Shown here in pieces: positions 1 to 11,766 of a stretch of 64,000 bases of DNA (position 1 is the stretch's first letter; each line of letters opens with the position of its first letter). Source of the stretch: Apostichopus japonicus (taxonomy: Eukaryota; Echinodermata; Holothuroidea; Aspidochirotida; Stichopodidae); assembly GCF_037975245.1 (NCBI RefSeq), contig NC_092572.1, positions 25,366,989 through 25,430,988 on the forward strand, read 5' to 3'. Below the pieces are notes generated by a model that ran no database searches, had not been told where the DNA came from, and worked only from the letters and a program-made list of their open reading frames with translations. Position numbers and translations under genes: made by a program.

Positions 1-420
1 GAAGACAGTGTTCACAAGCTAAATGGTTTACATTCCAAAGTATATTGAAAAAACAATTTCTATCATTCTACTTTAAGCATATAGCTTGTGGCAGGGGATA
101 TGGGAGGGCGGGGGGTATTGGATGGACAAACACAGAAAAGTCATCTAAATTATTAAGCAATAATTCATGACAGTTTAATAAAGTAATTAATTGGGGAAAA
201 CATTGAAACACCAACACATATGTGCATGTAACATCACCTTAATTGTGAGAAGTCCCCCCACCCCCAAAGATAGACATAGGTAGATATACATCACCCTGCC
301 CTCTGATACAAAACTTAGTGACATGGAAGCAGTGATAAAGGGTGCCTTCATCTTAATGCAAAGAAAAAGAATGAGACTTCTTTACATCCATGTAAAACTG
401 ATTAACTTTGTTCTGTTCAC

Positions 421-1696
421 CTGCAAGATGAAGAATTTCCTTTGGCACTCTCCTGGGTTTACTGGTGTATGATGCATTATGGGTCGTCTCAAAATAATGT
501 CCAAACTAAAATAAAAGAAAGGCATTTAAAAATATAAAAAGATGTTGAAATATCAAGTCAAGAGACATAAAAAAATATACTTGAATATTTCATTTTAGAA
601 CTGACTGCAAGGCTGAATTTGCCAGACTAGAGCTAGATGATGAAAATAACTTGTAATGAACCGTACTAACCTACTAAAGCTACTCGAACATTTACAGTCA
701 TGTTGAACGGTGATTTTGATTCCAGTGGCCTGACAGTGATGATTGCAAAAGCACTTTGTACTTAATTTCTTATGTAGCCTAGTGGGATATACATGTTTCC
801 TTTGTTCTTTATGAGGGAATTTTCTTTCAATATTTGAATAAGTAAACTTGGAGCAATGACATCTTTGGCTAGAAAGGGATTTGAATCAGTGACCTCAGCT
901 TACAACTTTCATTACAAGCCCTGCAGTCATCCAACTGATATATCCCATCCTTAGTTGGTGACAAACCCCATAGCAACTTCTGTCCTCTCGATGCCAACTA
1001 GAGGCCATTCAGCCTTGTATATTGTGTGGAGGCCTGACTTGAAATAACCTGAGTTGCACTTACAACTTTCTTTCTCTTTCTCATACTAGTCTTTGGCAAC
1101 ATAGCCTTGAACCTATGAAGGTTTGACTCGACAACTTGAAAATGTGAATGATAAAAGTTCTTGGACTAGACCTTCAAAGAATATCAAACCAAATATGAGA
1201 TTAGTACATGAGGAGATGATATTTTGTGAATACCAATTGGCTAGGCTACGACTGAGTTATTGCATTATGTTAAAGTAACAGGTTACTTGTTAGAAACTAG
1301 ACTAGTCTAGCTTTTAACCAAGTAGTTTCGAGTAGCCTAGGCCCAGCTGGTGCTAACCTATCTTGTTAATGTTCGTCCGAGTGTTCCACCTTTCTCATCT
1401 TTAAAATAACCCTGGCTGCTTACCTGAGATGGGAGCCTCGGTGGTACTCGAACTTTTGATATGTCAAACTTTTCTTCGTTCCAGTTTCCTACCAAGGTGA
1501 CAGGCGAATAACAATCTTCTTTAGTGGTCGTTCGCCAACCATATTGTTGAAATTTTTGCTCATCTGTTGTGTGAGTCCATTCTTCTCCCAAGCCTGACGC
1601 CCGTATCATTGACCGAAATGCAACATCATCAGCCATTATCATAAATTTCGATGAAAATTCAGACGAATTACTCTGGAAAAGTGAGACACAACACAC
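421..1696 (-). CDS. CFAP68: CFAP68 (C11orf1) homologue, first two coding exons, partial
   Basis: Two coding exons are visible. Exon 1 (1696-1424) ends ...LPSQ at a GTAAGC donor. Exon 2 (505-421) begins FGHYFETTHNASY after a TTTTAG acceptor and ends at a GTGAAC donor; both sides of the junction are in phase 0. The segments QYGWRTTTKEDCYSP, TLVGNWNEEKFD, LPSQ and FGHYFETT match what I remember of vertebrate C11orf1/CFAP68, a small protein inside the doublet microtubules of motile cilia. The family is about 150 residues, so roughly the last third is missing. Exon 2 ends one base into a codon and the next exon must lie left of the window. I take the Met at 1696 as start, but an internal Met (MADD..., 19 residues in) is also possible because the N-terminus is poorly conserved. 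The 506-1423 intron holds nothing else I recognise. Confidence 0.85.
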
Positions 1697-3448
1697 GTAG
1701 ATTACTGAGGTCCTGGGACGTATGATAATGCAATGGGGTACGGTTAGCTAGCTTACCTAGTATTATGTAAACATCCGATTTCCGGGTTCTAGTTGTCATG
1801 TCAACAACTATTGAAGAGGGCGCTAAAGTACAACTAAACATGTTTTCTGAGCTCACAAGCTCTGTCTGTTGTTGTATAAACGTTACTCGATTTGCTTTTA
1901 TAATAGGCCTATACTAATGGACCGCCCAGGTCTGCTTCATCCATCTTTGTCCCCTCGCAAATTAATGAAGACATAAGATAATAATATAACACTGCCAATG
2001 TAGTGAGTATTATTTATATGTTCCCATAAACATTGCATCGAAAAGCACAACTTTCAGTATATATTGTTCTTAATGCGATGCATGAGCTTGGAGGAATGAA
2101 AAATTGGCGTCGACCACCACTCGAGCTCCTTTGTAAATGAGAAATAAGTAAATGAGAATACATGATCAACCCCACTCCCCTCATCCCCGTATCTATCTCC
2201 CCGCAATTGCGATCGCACAAAACATAATATAACCCAAGCTAAGCCTAAAGACGGGACAGGGTCTATACAACGCTTTGCTGCAACTAAAGCTCCATGGACG
2301 CTTTGCTCCGTGCCATCATGAATGGGAGCATGGAAATCGATACCTTAGTTACCGATCACCGCAACGCCTATTACCACATGCACAATTAGTGTAAACACTG
2401 TGCCTTACTACATATTAAATGGTGCCAGTGCAGTAAGGAATTGCCGTCTGCGTAACATCAACGGAAGTACTATTTACTTTAAAATACATGCAAAATGTTT
2501 CCTGAAGAAAATAAAGGATTTTTTAAACTAAGGGAGAAGCAAGCACTATAATGACTCGACTGATTTTTCTCTAAGTTGTGGGTTTAGTACCAATAAGAGG
2601 TGAGTGTCAATCCATTTCTTATTATATCTTTTGACATACTGTAGTCTGTAGGCCTATAACAGAGTAAATAGGCTTGCGGTGAAAGTGTTCGCTAAAGTCC
2701 GAATGTTTATCATAGTATGTGCCGGTATAAGGGTGGGGTTAGGGGGGGGCTGGTCATTTTCGATATAACCGTTAATATGAGGATTCAGGTTGCAATAATA
2801 TTCGAGGAAGATTGGTATAGCGACGGGAGGGTGTGGACGGGGAACAGCTTATGCCACGTCATGTTGCCGTGTTCTATTGATGTAGCCCGCCCCCCCTCAC
2901 CCCCCCCCCAAAAAAACGTATTATACTTATTTGTGTGAAATGGTCTGAGAGTCGTACCTTTTTCGTTGTTGATATTTCACGGTATAGGCCTCATGAGTAT
3001 ATAGGCTAGTATATTCACTGATTTTCGGTTCACTCGATGAAGTTACAGTAATACTATTGCTTCTATATATACCGACAATGACTAATCAAGATAAAAGTGG
3101 AAATTGATGAATACATTTTGACTTTGACTCACAAATCAAAGACATGGCACATGTTACACATCCCCTCCCTCCTTCCCTCCAGATTGAAAATTAATCATAG
3201 TTATTCGTTAAATGGCAAAAGAAAGACTTACTGACATAAAGAAAGAACGAGAAGAAATTAAGTTCAACATTCGAATTGGATTATTAACTTGAAATTGAAA
3301 ATATTAATAACTGGGTTTAAAAAAAAAAAAATCTTCTTACGAACAACCATTTGGTTTGCACATTGTCAAATAAATCTAGTTACTAGGTCAAAAGATTTGT
3401 CACTTATATCAACAACAACAAAACACACTACAAAGTGGGGTATTTTGT
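1697..3448. other. Intergenic DNA between CFAP68 and the SINE-like repeat
   Basis: No supported gene. The short open frames here lack splice signals and recognisable motifs. The stretch must contain the CFAP68 promoter, and may contain that of the 4035-5609 gene, whose 5' exon I cannot place. It has C-rich runs (around 2889-2909) and an A-run at 3320-3331. Confidence 0.5.
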
Positions 3449-3472
3449 GGCAATATATATATATATATATAA

Positions 3473-3745
3473 ATGAAAATCGTAATGAGTTGGAAAATCA
3501 AGAACAGTGAAAAAACTTTCAGCCTCCACCGGGATTCGAACCACGGGCCTTCCGCTCTGTACGCGGACACCCTAACCACTATAGCTATGATAGCGCTGAT
3601 TGTATGTCCAGAGGTTCGAAACCGGTAAGGAAGGTCGTAATTCCACTTGTCACCTGTATCGAACAATACTAGTTCTGTTTTTGGTGACATATTTTGCCTT
3701 ACTCTAAAGATCAAACATGATGCTAACCAACTCGAAATCATTTGT
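3473..3745 (-). repeat. tRNA-derived SINE-like repeat
   Basis: On the minus strand a box-A-like word (TAGTGGTTAGGGTGTC, 3581-3566) and a box-B word (GGTTCGAATCC, 3542-3532) have tRNA-like spacing. Between them is a possible anticodon arm with a 5-bp stem TCCGC/GCGGA and a 7-base loop. The T-arm stem does not pair well, so this is not a functional tRNA. The flanks carry loosely matching inverted words (ATGAGTTGG near 3486 and its complement near 3726), and a TA microsatellite (3449-3472) abuts one side. Confidence 0.6.
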
Positions 3746-3808
3746 GATTCCTAAAGCCGGATCTCGAAAGAGATACTTTGAACAGACTATATGTTATATT
3801 GCATTAAC

Positions 3809-3926
<118 letters not shown>

Positions 3927-4034
3927 TGGAACTAGGCAAGTTAAGTTGCAATGTGTCACAAATTTGTAAACGTTTATGGCAAAACAATTATGAAAAACGG
4001 TTGATTCTGTTTTCCTTTTTGCAGATAATTAGCT

Positions 4035-5609
4035 ATGAATTTAAATGCCCTATTTGGACCTCAGCCCTTGAAGAAACCGTCTACTTTACGCCAGTCTCGA
4101 CCGCCAGTGGCACCGAGACACATCGACAAGCAACGAGCGATATCTATCGCCCGACAGTTAAAATTAACCAACATCGGGAAAGTGACTCTACGGTCTACGG
4201 CCAAGCAGAACTACGACACCGAATATGACGTCACATCAAGGTCTTCCCATGGTTCTCGTTTAACGAGGAAACTGCTTATAGACAAGAGGAAAGGCATAGA
4301 GACAGCGAGAAATGCAAAAGACAGTGCCATTGGTCAATGCATATTACAAACTAATGAATATGCATCGCGAAAATTACTCGTAGAACAAGACAAGTTAGTA
4401 GAAGACAAAGAAAGAAGAAAAAAGTTGCTGTCGCGGAAGAGTAGAGAATTTAGGATACGACTCGCTTCATCTGAGATGAACACCGATAAGAAAGCTTATT
4501 CGACAGCTGACCGAATCTTGCCCGACATAGGTACCGTCAATCAGAACAATATCGCGGTACTACCGCAGAAGAAGGCTCCACCGTCCCCAAATTACATGCG
4601 GCCTCTTACCTGTGATAAATCGCGGTCGAACGAGACCGCGGTGGCTGAGACTGAACGGTTTCTGAGTAGTCCATTCATGCGATCCATCGTGGCGGATGAA
4701 ATGGAGAAAGTGTTAGCCGCGGTACAAGATAGCGACGTCGATGATGGGTTGGAGGATTCTGATCAGAAAGTAGTGAAAAACCCATTCGCGAATGACGTTA
4801 ATAACTCTGTATCATCGACACCCCAGCAGAAAGCTCCGATGGTTGAACTAGGCTCTTCGGCCGCTAAAGATCAGTTAGAACTAAGATTGAGTAAAGAAAA
4901 TAGTAGAGCTTCCAAAGAGGAAATGAATTTAAAAGTGTCGGAGGGAGTCGAAATGAAGACCGTGGCGACACCGCCTTCGTCAAGGGGCAAATCGTCATCG
5001 GCTAAACTTAAGATGATGCAGAACCTGTTACTTCCTTTCATGCAAAAAGAAGCTGTGCTTTTACAACAAAACGATCTGATTCAAAGCAGCACTTTAAACG
5101 CACAGGTCAAGCAAGAGAAATTAAGTGATTCTGATCAAATCATAGAGAGACCAAAAAATTCCATCTTACATGACAGTATGAGAAAAAATGACGGTACGGC
5201 ATTGAAAAAGGTCGGTGACGGGTTCTCCCGTCAGATGCAAATTAGAACCCCGTCGCTCGTGATAAATCGCGCAACCGGTAATTCGAGAAAGGAATCGAGA
5301 CGAAGAAAACGTCGCAAACCGGAGGCCACGGCAGCGAGGAAAGCGGATCGTCGATTTACTGATTTAGACCAAAATCCGGCGTACAACGACGAGAGATTTA
5401 CCAATTTAACGTCGTCACTTATCCCAGATTCGTCACGAGCTCGTAATCTGTATTACGAAACAGAAGACCTTCAACACGACCCTCGGCGCATGTCGGTATT
5501 TGGTGCCGATACAAAGATATCAAAAAAGACCGGATTCGGTCGATATGGAGAAAATATGGCGAAGTTCGAAAAAATAATCGGAGATCAGTTGAACTACATG
5601 AACAATTAA
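4035..5609 (+). CDS. Uncharacterised basic, probably disordered protein (524 residues)
   Basis: An uninterrupted 524-codon frame in AT-rich DNA is strong evidence for a coding exon. A pyrimidine tract and TTTTTGCAG acceptor end at 4024, ten bases before the ATG, so the 5'UTR is probably spliced and the whole protein sits in one exon. I do not recognise the family. Residues about 30-150 are rich in Lys, Arg and Glu and may form helix or coiled coil (RKLLVEQDKLVEDKERRKKL). The middle is Ser/Thr/Asp-rich and low in hydrophobics, and a KESRRRKRRKPE cluster near residues 418-429 could be a nuclear localisation signal. The C-terminal 60 residues are richer in aromatics (GFGRYGENMAKFEKIIG) and may be a binding motif. 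No signal peptide or membrane segment is visible. A homology search would decide whether it is lineage-specific. Confidence 0.75.
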   Translation: MNLNALFGPQPLKKPSTLRQSRPPVAPRHIDKQRAISIARQLKLTNIGKVTLRSTAKQNYDTEYDVTSRSSHGSRLTRKLLIDKRKGIETARNAKDSAIGQCILQTNEYASRKLLVEQDKLVEDKERRKKLLSRKSREFRIRLASSEMNTDKKAYSTADRILPDIGTVNQNNIAVLPQKKAPPSPNYMRPLTCDKSRSNETAVAETERFLSSPFMRSIVADEMEKVLAAVQDSDVDDGLEDSDQKVVKNPFANDVNNSVSSTPQQKAPMVELGSSAAKDQLELRLSKENSRASKEEMNLKVSEGVEMKTVATPPSSRGKSSSAKLKMMQNLLLPFMQKEAVLLQQNDLIQSSTLNAQVKQEKLSDSDQIIERPKNSILHDSMRKNDGTALKKVGDGFSRQMQIRTPSLVINRATGNSRKESRRRKRRKPEATAARKADRRFTDLDQNPAYNDERFTNLTSSLIPDSSRARNLYYETEDLQHDPRRMSVFGADTKISKKTGFGRYGENMAKFEKIIGDQLNYMNN

Positions 5610-5943
5610 GAGAAAATAATATAGCTAATTACGGCGTCTTTTCATCTGTTTCTGTCCGTCACCGAAACTTATAAGGGAGGAGAGTTTTTTTTTTTTTTAA
5701 TATTTTTATTATTTTATTATTTATTATTATTATTATTACCTGTAGGCCCGGGCTATATGGGATCGTTAATACAAAATCGGAAAATTCTAAATGTTCGTGT
5801 CCATTTTGAAATCTAGAAATATTCTTCATTTTAATTGTCACTGCAGGGCCGGATTTAAAATGGGCAACATGGGCAGTTGCCCACGGGCCTCCACAACAAG
5901 GGGCCTCCACATATTTCATGAAAAACTATAAGGAATATGTAGG
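5610..5943. other. 3' flank of the 524-residue gene
   Basis: Probable 3'UTR and downstream DNA. It holds a T-run and an ATT-rich stretch (5687-5740). No canonical AATAAA follows the stop within this interval, so the transcript end is not placed. Confidence 0.4.
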
Positions 5944-5951
5944 CTGACACG

Positions 5952-7308
5952 CAGGGACGTAGCCAGGGGGGAGCAGGGGGAGCGACCGCACCCCCCCCCC
6001 CCCCCTTTCAGTGTCGAAAAAAATGTTTAAAAACAGTTGTTTTTTTAGTATGGTATTTTGTCAGTGCTCTTTTGATCTTGAATACTCGTCAGCTCCGTTA
6101 ACTCAATTATAATCGTAGTAACATTCACGCCTACTGATACAACTACTTACTTAGTTTGGCAGATGCAATTAGCTAAATTTAGCCTATAGCCTATTACAAG
6201 CCTACAGTTGGTCACTGCATAATAAAATACATATTGCCTACCTAACCGCACTCTATGGAATGTCACGAACCGTATGCACAACAACGTCGACAACGTTCGT
6301 TCTCATCCTTTCTATGATTCGTCCTAAGTTGTTGCACGAACAGCATGTTATGAAGCTAAGCTAGCAATCGTACGTGATACGCACTTCCTATAAATAATTA
6401 TTACACTGCTAATACACTGCGATAACGATATTTGTTTTTAGGCCACTGCATATCTGTCTATATTCCAAAATATGAAAGTTTATATTGTCCATCAGTTAAG
6501 TTGGTCAAATGTATTAAAGTCCAGACATTGGACAGTAAACAAGAATCATCCTACTTGAAAAATTGTAAAAGAGCACTATGTTTGTCTTTTTGATATATTA
6601 TGTAAAAGAACATGTAAAAGAATTCAAACAGGAAACAAAATCTGCTGATAATATGATATTATATGATCAGGGGCGTAGCCAGTATGTGGCACTGTGGGCC
6701 CGGGCCTACACTTTTTTTGGCCAAGTTATCTTTTTTTAAAAACACCCATATTTCAAATCCATAAGCTTGCTGGACGAGTTTAAGAGTCTAGACAGGAATA
6801 ACTATTGAAATGAACGTAGCAAGAATATGGCTTAATTAGGTGACATAGTCTTCTAATTTAGGCTGTCATTTCTATCGCGTGTCGTTTCATTCAACACTCT
6901 ACCCGCCGAAAAAGACTATAGGATCCGATCTTGTCAGTGTTGTAACATCTAGTTAAGAACCTGTTTACGCAGATAATATTTCAGTTGAGAAAACAGTTTG
7001 AATCAGATGGCAATCGTCGGATAGCTCTCGCCTTCTCTAATTAGGCTAACTTAAACATTTACAGTTGTATCAAAGACAATTACTATAGATATTGAATGAG
7101 GTGTCTCAAGTTAGCAAGAGGCCATGGAACCAGCATGAACACTCGGGAAGGGCCGTTTCCGGCCATCTTGTAAAACCAAAAATTTTCTTGTACGCTCCGC
7201 GCCAACCGATGGTGGCGCTCCGCTCAGATAGTCGTACCTAAATTTTTGAAAATCGATATCAATCGCAAAAAGTGCTCCCCCCCTTTCAAATTCCTGGCTA
7301 CGTCACTG
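5952..7308. mobile_element. Non-autonomous hAT-like element with 8-bp target duplication
   Basis: The left end reads CAGGGACGTAGCCAGG from 5952. The right end, read inward on the minus strand from 7308, is CAGTGACGTAGCCAGG. The element is bounded by identical 8-mers CTGACACG at 5944-5951 and 7309-7316. CAGNG termini and 8-bp duplications are hallmarks of hAT transposons. The 1357-bp interior has no transposase frame, so the copy is non-autonomous. A second CAGGGGCGTAGCCAG end starts at 6669 in the same orientation as the left end and has no partner, suggesting a composite or recombined copy. Confidence 0.85.
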
Positions 7309-7964
7309 CTGACACGTACTGTACCATCAATCAAAATCATATTGCGCGCGTTTTACGTCATCTACATATACGAAAGCCATATTCAATTGTAATTGTATCT
7401 CTTGGTGAATGGTATAGAAACAGCTATAAGTGGTTGTTCCTGTCATTGCAAAGCACTGAGAGAGGTGCATATGGTAGCAACCTGTTTACTTGTACTGAAA
7501 ATTGGGCAGGCAAACAGGCTAACATACCGTAATGAAAATTCTTGAACATAAATTTACTTCAAAAATCACAAAATGCTGCACCATTTTGCATCTATAAGCA
7601 CCCTTTATCTGAAGAGGTAAGGAAAACGGGCGATTTAAACCAATTTAAAACAATATTTTAACATTGTCACATTATATAGGCCTAACATAAAATATTATTT
7701 GAAATTCGAGGAGTCTAAAGATTTTTGACTCTATATAGAACGAAAACCGCAACATATTCCCTTGAGTCACGCGTAAACTGTCATTATTATCCCATTTTAC
7801 TATGAAATCAGGCTTATCAAGTCACTGGTTTCCACTATGAAAAGAAATGGCTGTACTAAAATTCTTTTTTAATTACGCGCTTTATCAACGTAATATTACC
7901 GGTAGTATGGTTTGTCTTACCACTATATTATAGGCCTAGTAATAATACTATATAGTTTCTATAT

Positions 7965-8055
7965 AGTTTCGGTCTAGCGGACCTTCGGTCCGAAGACCTT
8001 CCGTGTCGCGGACCTTTCTTAATTTCGGTCTCGCGGACCTTCCGTCTCGTGGCCA
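7965..8055. repeat. GC-rich palindromic cluster with GCGGACCTT repeats
   Basis: GCGGACCTT occurs three times within about 60 bp. The first copy is part of a perfect small hairpin, CGGACC-TTC-GGTCCG. The high GC stands out from AT-rich surroundings. It could be a piece of an unrecognised repeat. Confidence 0.5.
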
Positions 8056-8992
8056 TGTAACCCTGAGGATCAGTCCGGATATCAATCTAAAACGTTGCCG
8101 CGGGCGTTCTCTTGGCATGCAGTTCAAATAGATACTGGAAAATAGCTTTGTGAAAAAGAAAGGTACACTATAGGCTGTACATAAAATATAATAGTAGGGT
8201 CTTATCAAAACTAGGTAAAACTGGGTTAGCAATAAGAGTGCTAATCTCCCCAAGGCCCATAAAAGTAAAACTTTTGAATTTGGACCCACACATTTGAACT
8301 ACGTGTGCACGCCAGCAGGGTCATCGCCAGCAATAGCTATAGATACACTTCCATAGTAGCTTTGTGAAAAAGAAATTTAGGTGCACTACGCTGTACATGT
8401 ACTAGAAAGCATGCTAGGGTCCAAGGCTACACCGTTCCAAGGTTTTGTGATGCATTTCGCGATCACAATTTGGTGTAGCATTTTATTGTCAGACAACAGA
8501 GGTTGAAGTAGTTTATAAATTTGATCACTTGCAGTTGTATATGCTTTACGTAGAAGTAAACTTAGGCCTACTATAAGTTCTTATCACTCAGGCAATTGAA
8601 ATAGTTGAATATGACGGTTACATATTTCCTAACCTTTGAACCAATATAGATTAGGAAATTTAATTGTTGTCGTACAATTTCATACGTGGCAAGATAACGT
8701 TTGGGTGGGAACAAAATGATCCTGCGCTAGATGTAGATAACGTTAGTCAACTTTCCTGTGCGACCTTGAGTTAGCTTTCAGTAGGTTTTATGACCCCTCC
8801 CCCCAGTTAGGTCACAATTAACCTCCCGAAATGAAACACAAATGCTTTTTTATCCTTTATTTGCGAATACAATCGTCAAATAATTAATTCATGAATATGA
8901 AAAATAATATATTATTATACACTCATTTAGAAGACATAAATATCGCATTATATGGGTGGGGGTGTCTTCTACACGAAAATGAGTGAAAAGAC

Positions 8993-9072
8993 GAACATTC
9001 GGTTATCCGAACTTTTCGATTATCCGAACTATATTCGGTCTGACTAGTTCAGAAAACCGGGGTCTTACTGTA
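8993..9072 (-). mobile_element. Solitary pogo/Tigger-like terminal sequence
   Basis: On the minus strand the sequence runs CAGTAAGACCCCGGTTTTC and then repeats TTCGGATAA-type words. This layout resembles termini of pogo/Tigger elements, which sit at TA targets; TA follows here. No matching opposite end was found nearby, so it is a fragment. The assignment is from memory of the family. Confidence 0.35.
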
Positions 9073-11766
9073 TATAGTAACAGCCTATTAGTATTACAGT
9101 GGTGTCCACTCCAGGCCATATGGACCACATGAGGAAGCTGCACTAAAGTAAGACTAATACTACAGCAATACCTAGTAACGGCAGGCTGATACTGAAAATT
9201 ACACTATCTACAGTGACTGGGGCACGAGGAAAAAAACAAGGCGAGCCTTTGTTACACGAGGTAGTATCAACACGAACATTTACATAATGAACGTTTCTTC
9301 AACTCCTTCGGAGTACATGACTAAGTCATTCTTTACATAGGCCTAGTCCCGCTTGTTTATGAATGATACTTGAACGTTACGATTTACCATGGGAATCTTC
9401 CGTTACTGGGTTTGGCTACTGTAGGCCTAACGTTACTAGCCGAGCCTAGGACTAGTAGGAGCATATGCCTAAATAATGCGTGGTATGCTATTCCAAAAGG
9501 AAATACTTAGCGTTAGGGAACGATAGTGTAGCCCACTCAAGCTATGCCTAAGACGTAAATTCTCTAATAATATAGGCACTTTTTACGTTAGTTGCATAAC
9601 TCCGTATAATTTAGTTCTCAGTTTCAGCGAGTTACATTTGAACGGAATATGATTATAGTCTAGGAGTAGGAGTAGGAAAACAAAACAAACATCTCTAACT
9701 CAGTTCCTAGTACCAAGCACAGGCTCACTATTTTTGTTTAAGCTTAACGTTAGGCTAGCTAGCCTAAATGTTTAGGCCTAGGCTAGAAATATACTTATAA
9801 GGTTAAGGTAGGCTGGGTGCTAATAGTAATATATAAGACCAAATTCAGAACTAAATCTTCCAAGTTAATCACAGCAATGGACTTGCTATAGGCCTATGAT
9901 TAAGAATGGTTTCTGTTATTCTCCGCATATGGTACTTTCCGATGATTACTTTCCGCTGAAATATCTTTTGTGCTGAAAACTAACTTTTTAATTTGCGATA
10001 CAAGTTGAGCGAACAAACACGGATTAGACTAGACTGCTCCCATTAATTTTGTTGTGTTGTTACGCGACCATGCGATCGGCAGAAGTGCTGCAATTTTTTC
10101 TCCATTAGACTGGACTTCCGCTAGCATAGCGTATGCCTACATGTAATATTTTTGCGCCCATGAATGTTATTATCTGGCAAAAGAAAAATGCAGATCCGCC
10201 AGAGTGCAAAAATTGCTCTACAGTCAACCAATTTTTCACCTGCTAGGGAGTTCGGGTTCTGTTCTTCACACGTAGGATTATGCTAGGGCCTTACTTATTT
10301 TGAAAACTGGAAACTTGTCCTTGCAAAATGGTCACAAAAGTAATTGTACCCACTTGGATGACTGGGCAAATAAAGAAAATTTGTTTTTAGAATCCTGCAG
10401 TATTGATTCACATTTCCTAACTTATTGTCACAAAAGTTTTGCCTTTGCAGAAGGATAAAATATGGCGTATAAACACACTATCTTTGCGGGACATTTGGAC
10501 ACCTTTTGACTCTTAATTAAGAGTGCTCCTTTGTGCAACTGACTATTGTTTTCAAATCGGCTTAGTAACAGCTTGACAGCGGCTGTGCATGTAACTGTAT
10601 AGCATGGAGGGTAGTTTGGAGACAGTGTGAACTCAAGTGTGACTTATTATCTGTGCTCATTATAGCCACGGGTAAATACACCGGTCCGGACTCGGCGGTT
10701 AGATTTGCAATGCTTCCCTAACTGAATGTTAAATACCCAGTTCCTTGACAGGATTTCACTCAGCATGGAAAAGGGCCTGAAATTGAGTAAATAAATAAAA
10801 AGAAAGATGCATTTTGTAGCACTGAGTATGAAAGCAAAGCACATTTCTATTTTGAATAGCAAGTTAACAACAATCCTGCAAATTTCAATAAAAAATATGA
10901 CATTCATGCATGCCATGATATCTTCGAGAACTGGTCTTTGTTTGTAGAGGGACAAATGCAGTAAAATGTCAATGGTATGTATATATATGTACATTACATC
11001 AAGGCCAGCAGGGTTAGATACACCAGGAGGTGTATATGTACTGTACATTACATCAAGGTAAACCATGAACAGCAGTAGCGTTGTGCGGTAGTGCAAATTT
11101 CACATAACCTGTAGTGTTGCTACATGAATCCCGGTATCGTAACTACAATCGGGATTCTCCTCAACTTTCTTCTATGGTTCAAAGCACTTAGGTACAAGAC
11201 TGTCAATGTCATACAAGTATTCATAGCCTAGGCTATGTACATACTCTTACCTGCACGGTTAGAAACAAATATAAAAAAAGTAACACGCTTTATTAGGGCC
11301 TTTGTTTTTTAACATACACTTTCAAAAAGAAAAGCACAAAACCTTGGAAAAGAGCAACCCACACCATCCTTCATTCATACTCGACGTAAGATATAAGATT
11401 AACACGTTCGCACGTGGATTAAACTTGTAATCCGTACACAAACAGAAATTAGGTGTTCCCCACTATTCCATAATATTGGAATAGGGCAACCCTCCAAGTT
11501 CACAAGGAAAAGTTTTCAACTATCAACAAGTCACCACATGCAGGCCTAGCAATAAATCAGTATGACAAGGGATGGTGATGTTATGCAGCAGGGCAGACCT
11601 CCAAATTGATTTAAAAATTGTAATTTTCCGAATATCGCAATGTAACAGCACTTGGCTGCATTTGTCAAGTATTTCCTAGCACGAAGAAGCGTTACATGTC
11701 ACTTATCTGGTCTCTTTTCCCCTTTTCCTTCAGTTTTCTCATTTTGGCAAAAACTCTTGACGATCG

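Larger units (their letters stand above)
7317..11766. other. Intergenic DNA upstream of TMEM218
   Basis: No gene could be supported. Words built on AGGCCTA recur throughout (for example 9770-9785). There are two diverged copies of a TAGCTTTGTGAAAAAGAAA segment (about 8138 and 8357). The longest frame (11096-10647, minus) has no homology I recognise and no codon character, and I leave it out. Confidence 0.45.

Noticed and set aside
3519-3592. Functional tRNA gene
   Set aside because: T-arm does not pair and the acceptor stem is not evident; better explained as a tRNA-derived SINE.
10647-11096. 149-codon minus frame
   Set aside because: No domain, no homologous motif, low-complexity AT-rich codons; length is possible by chance.
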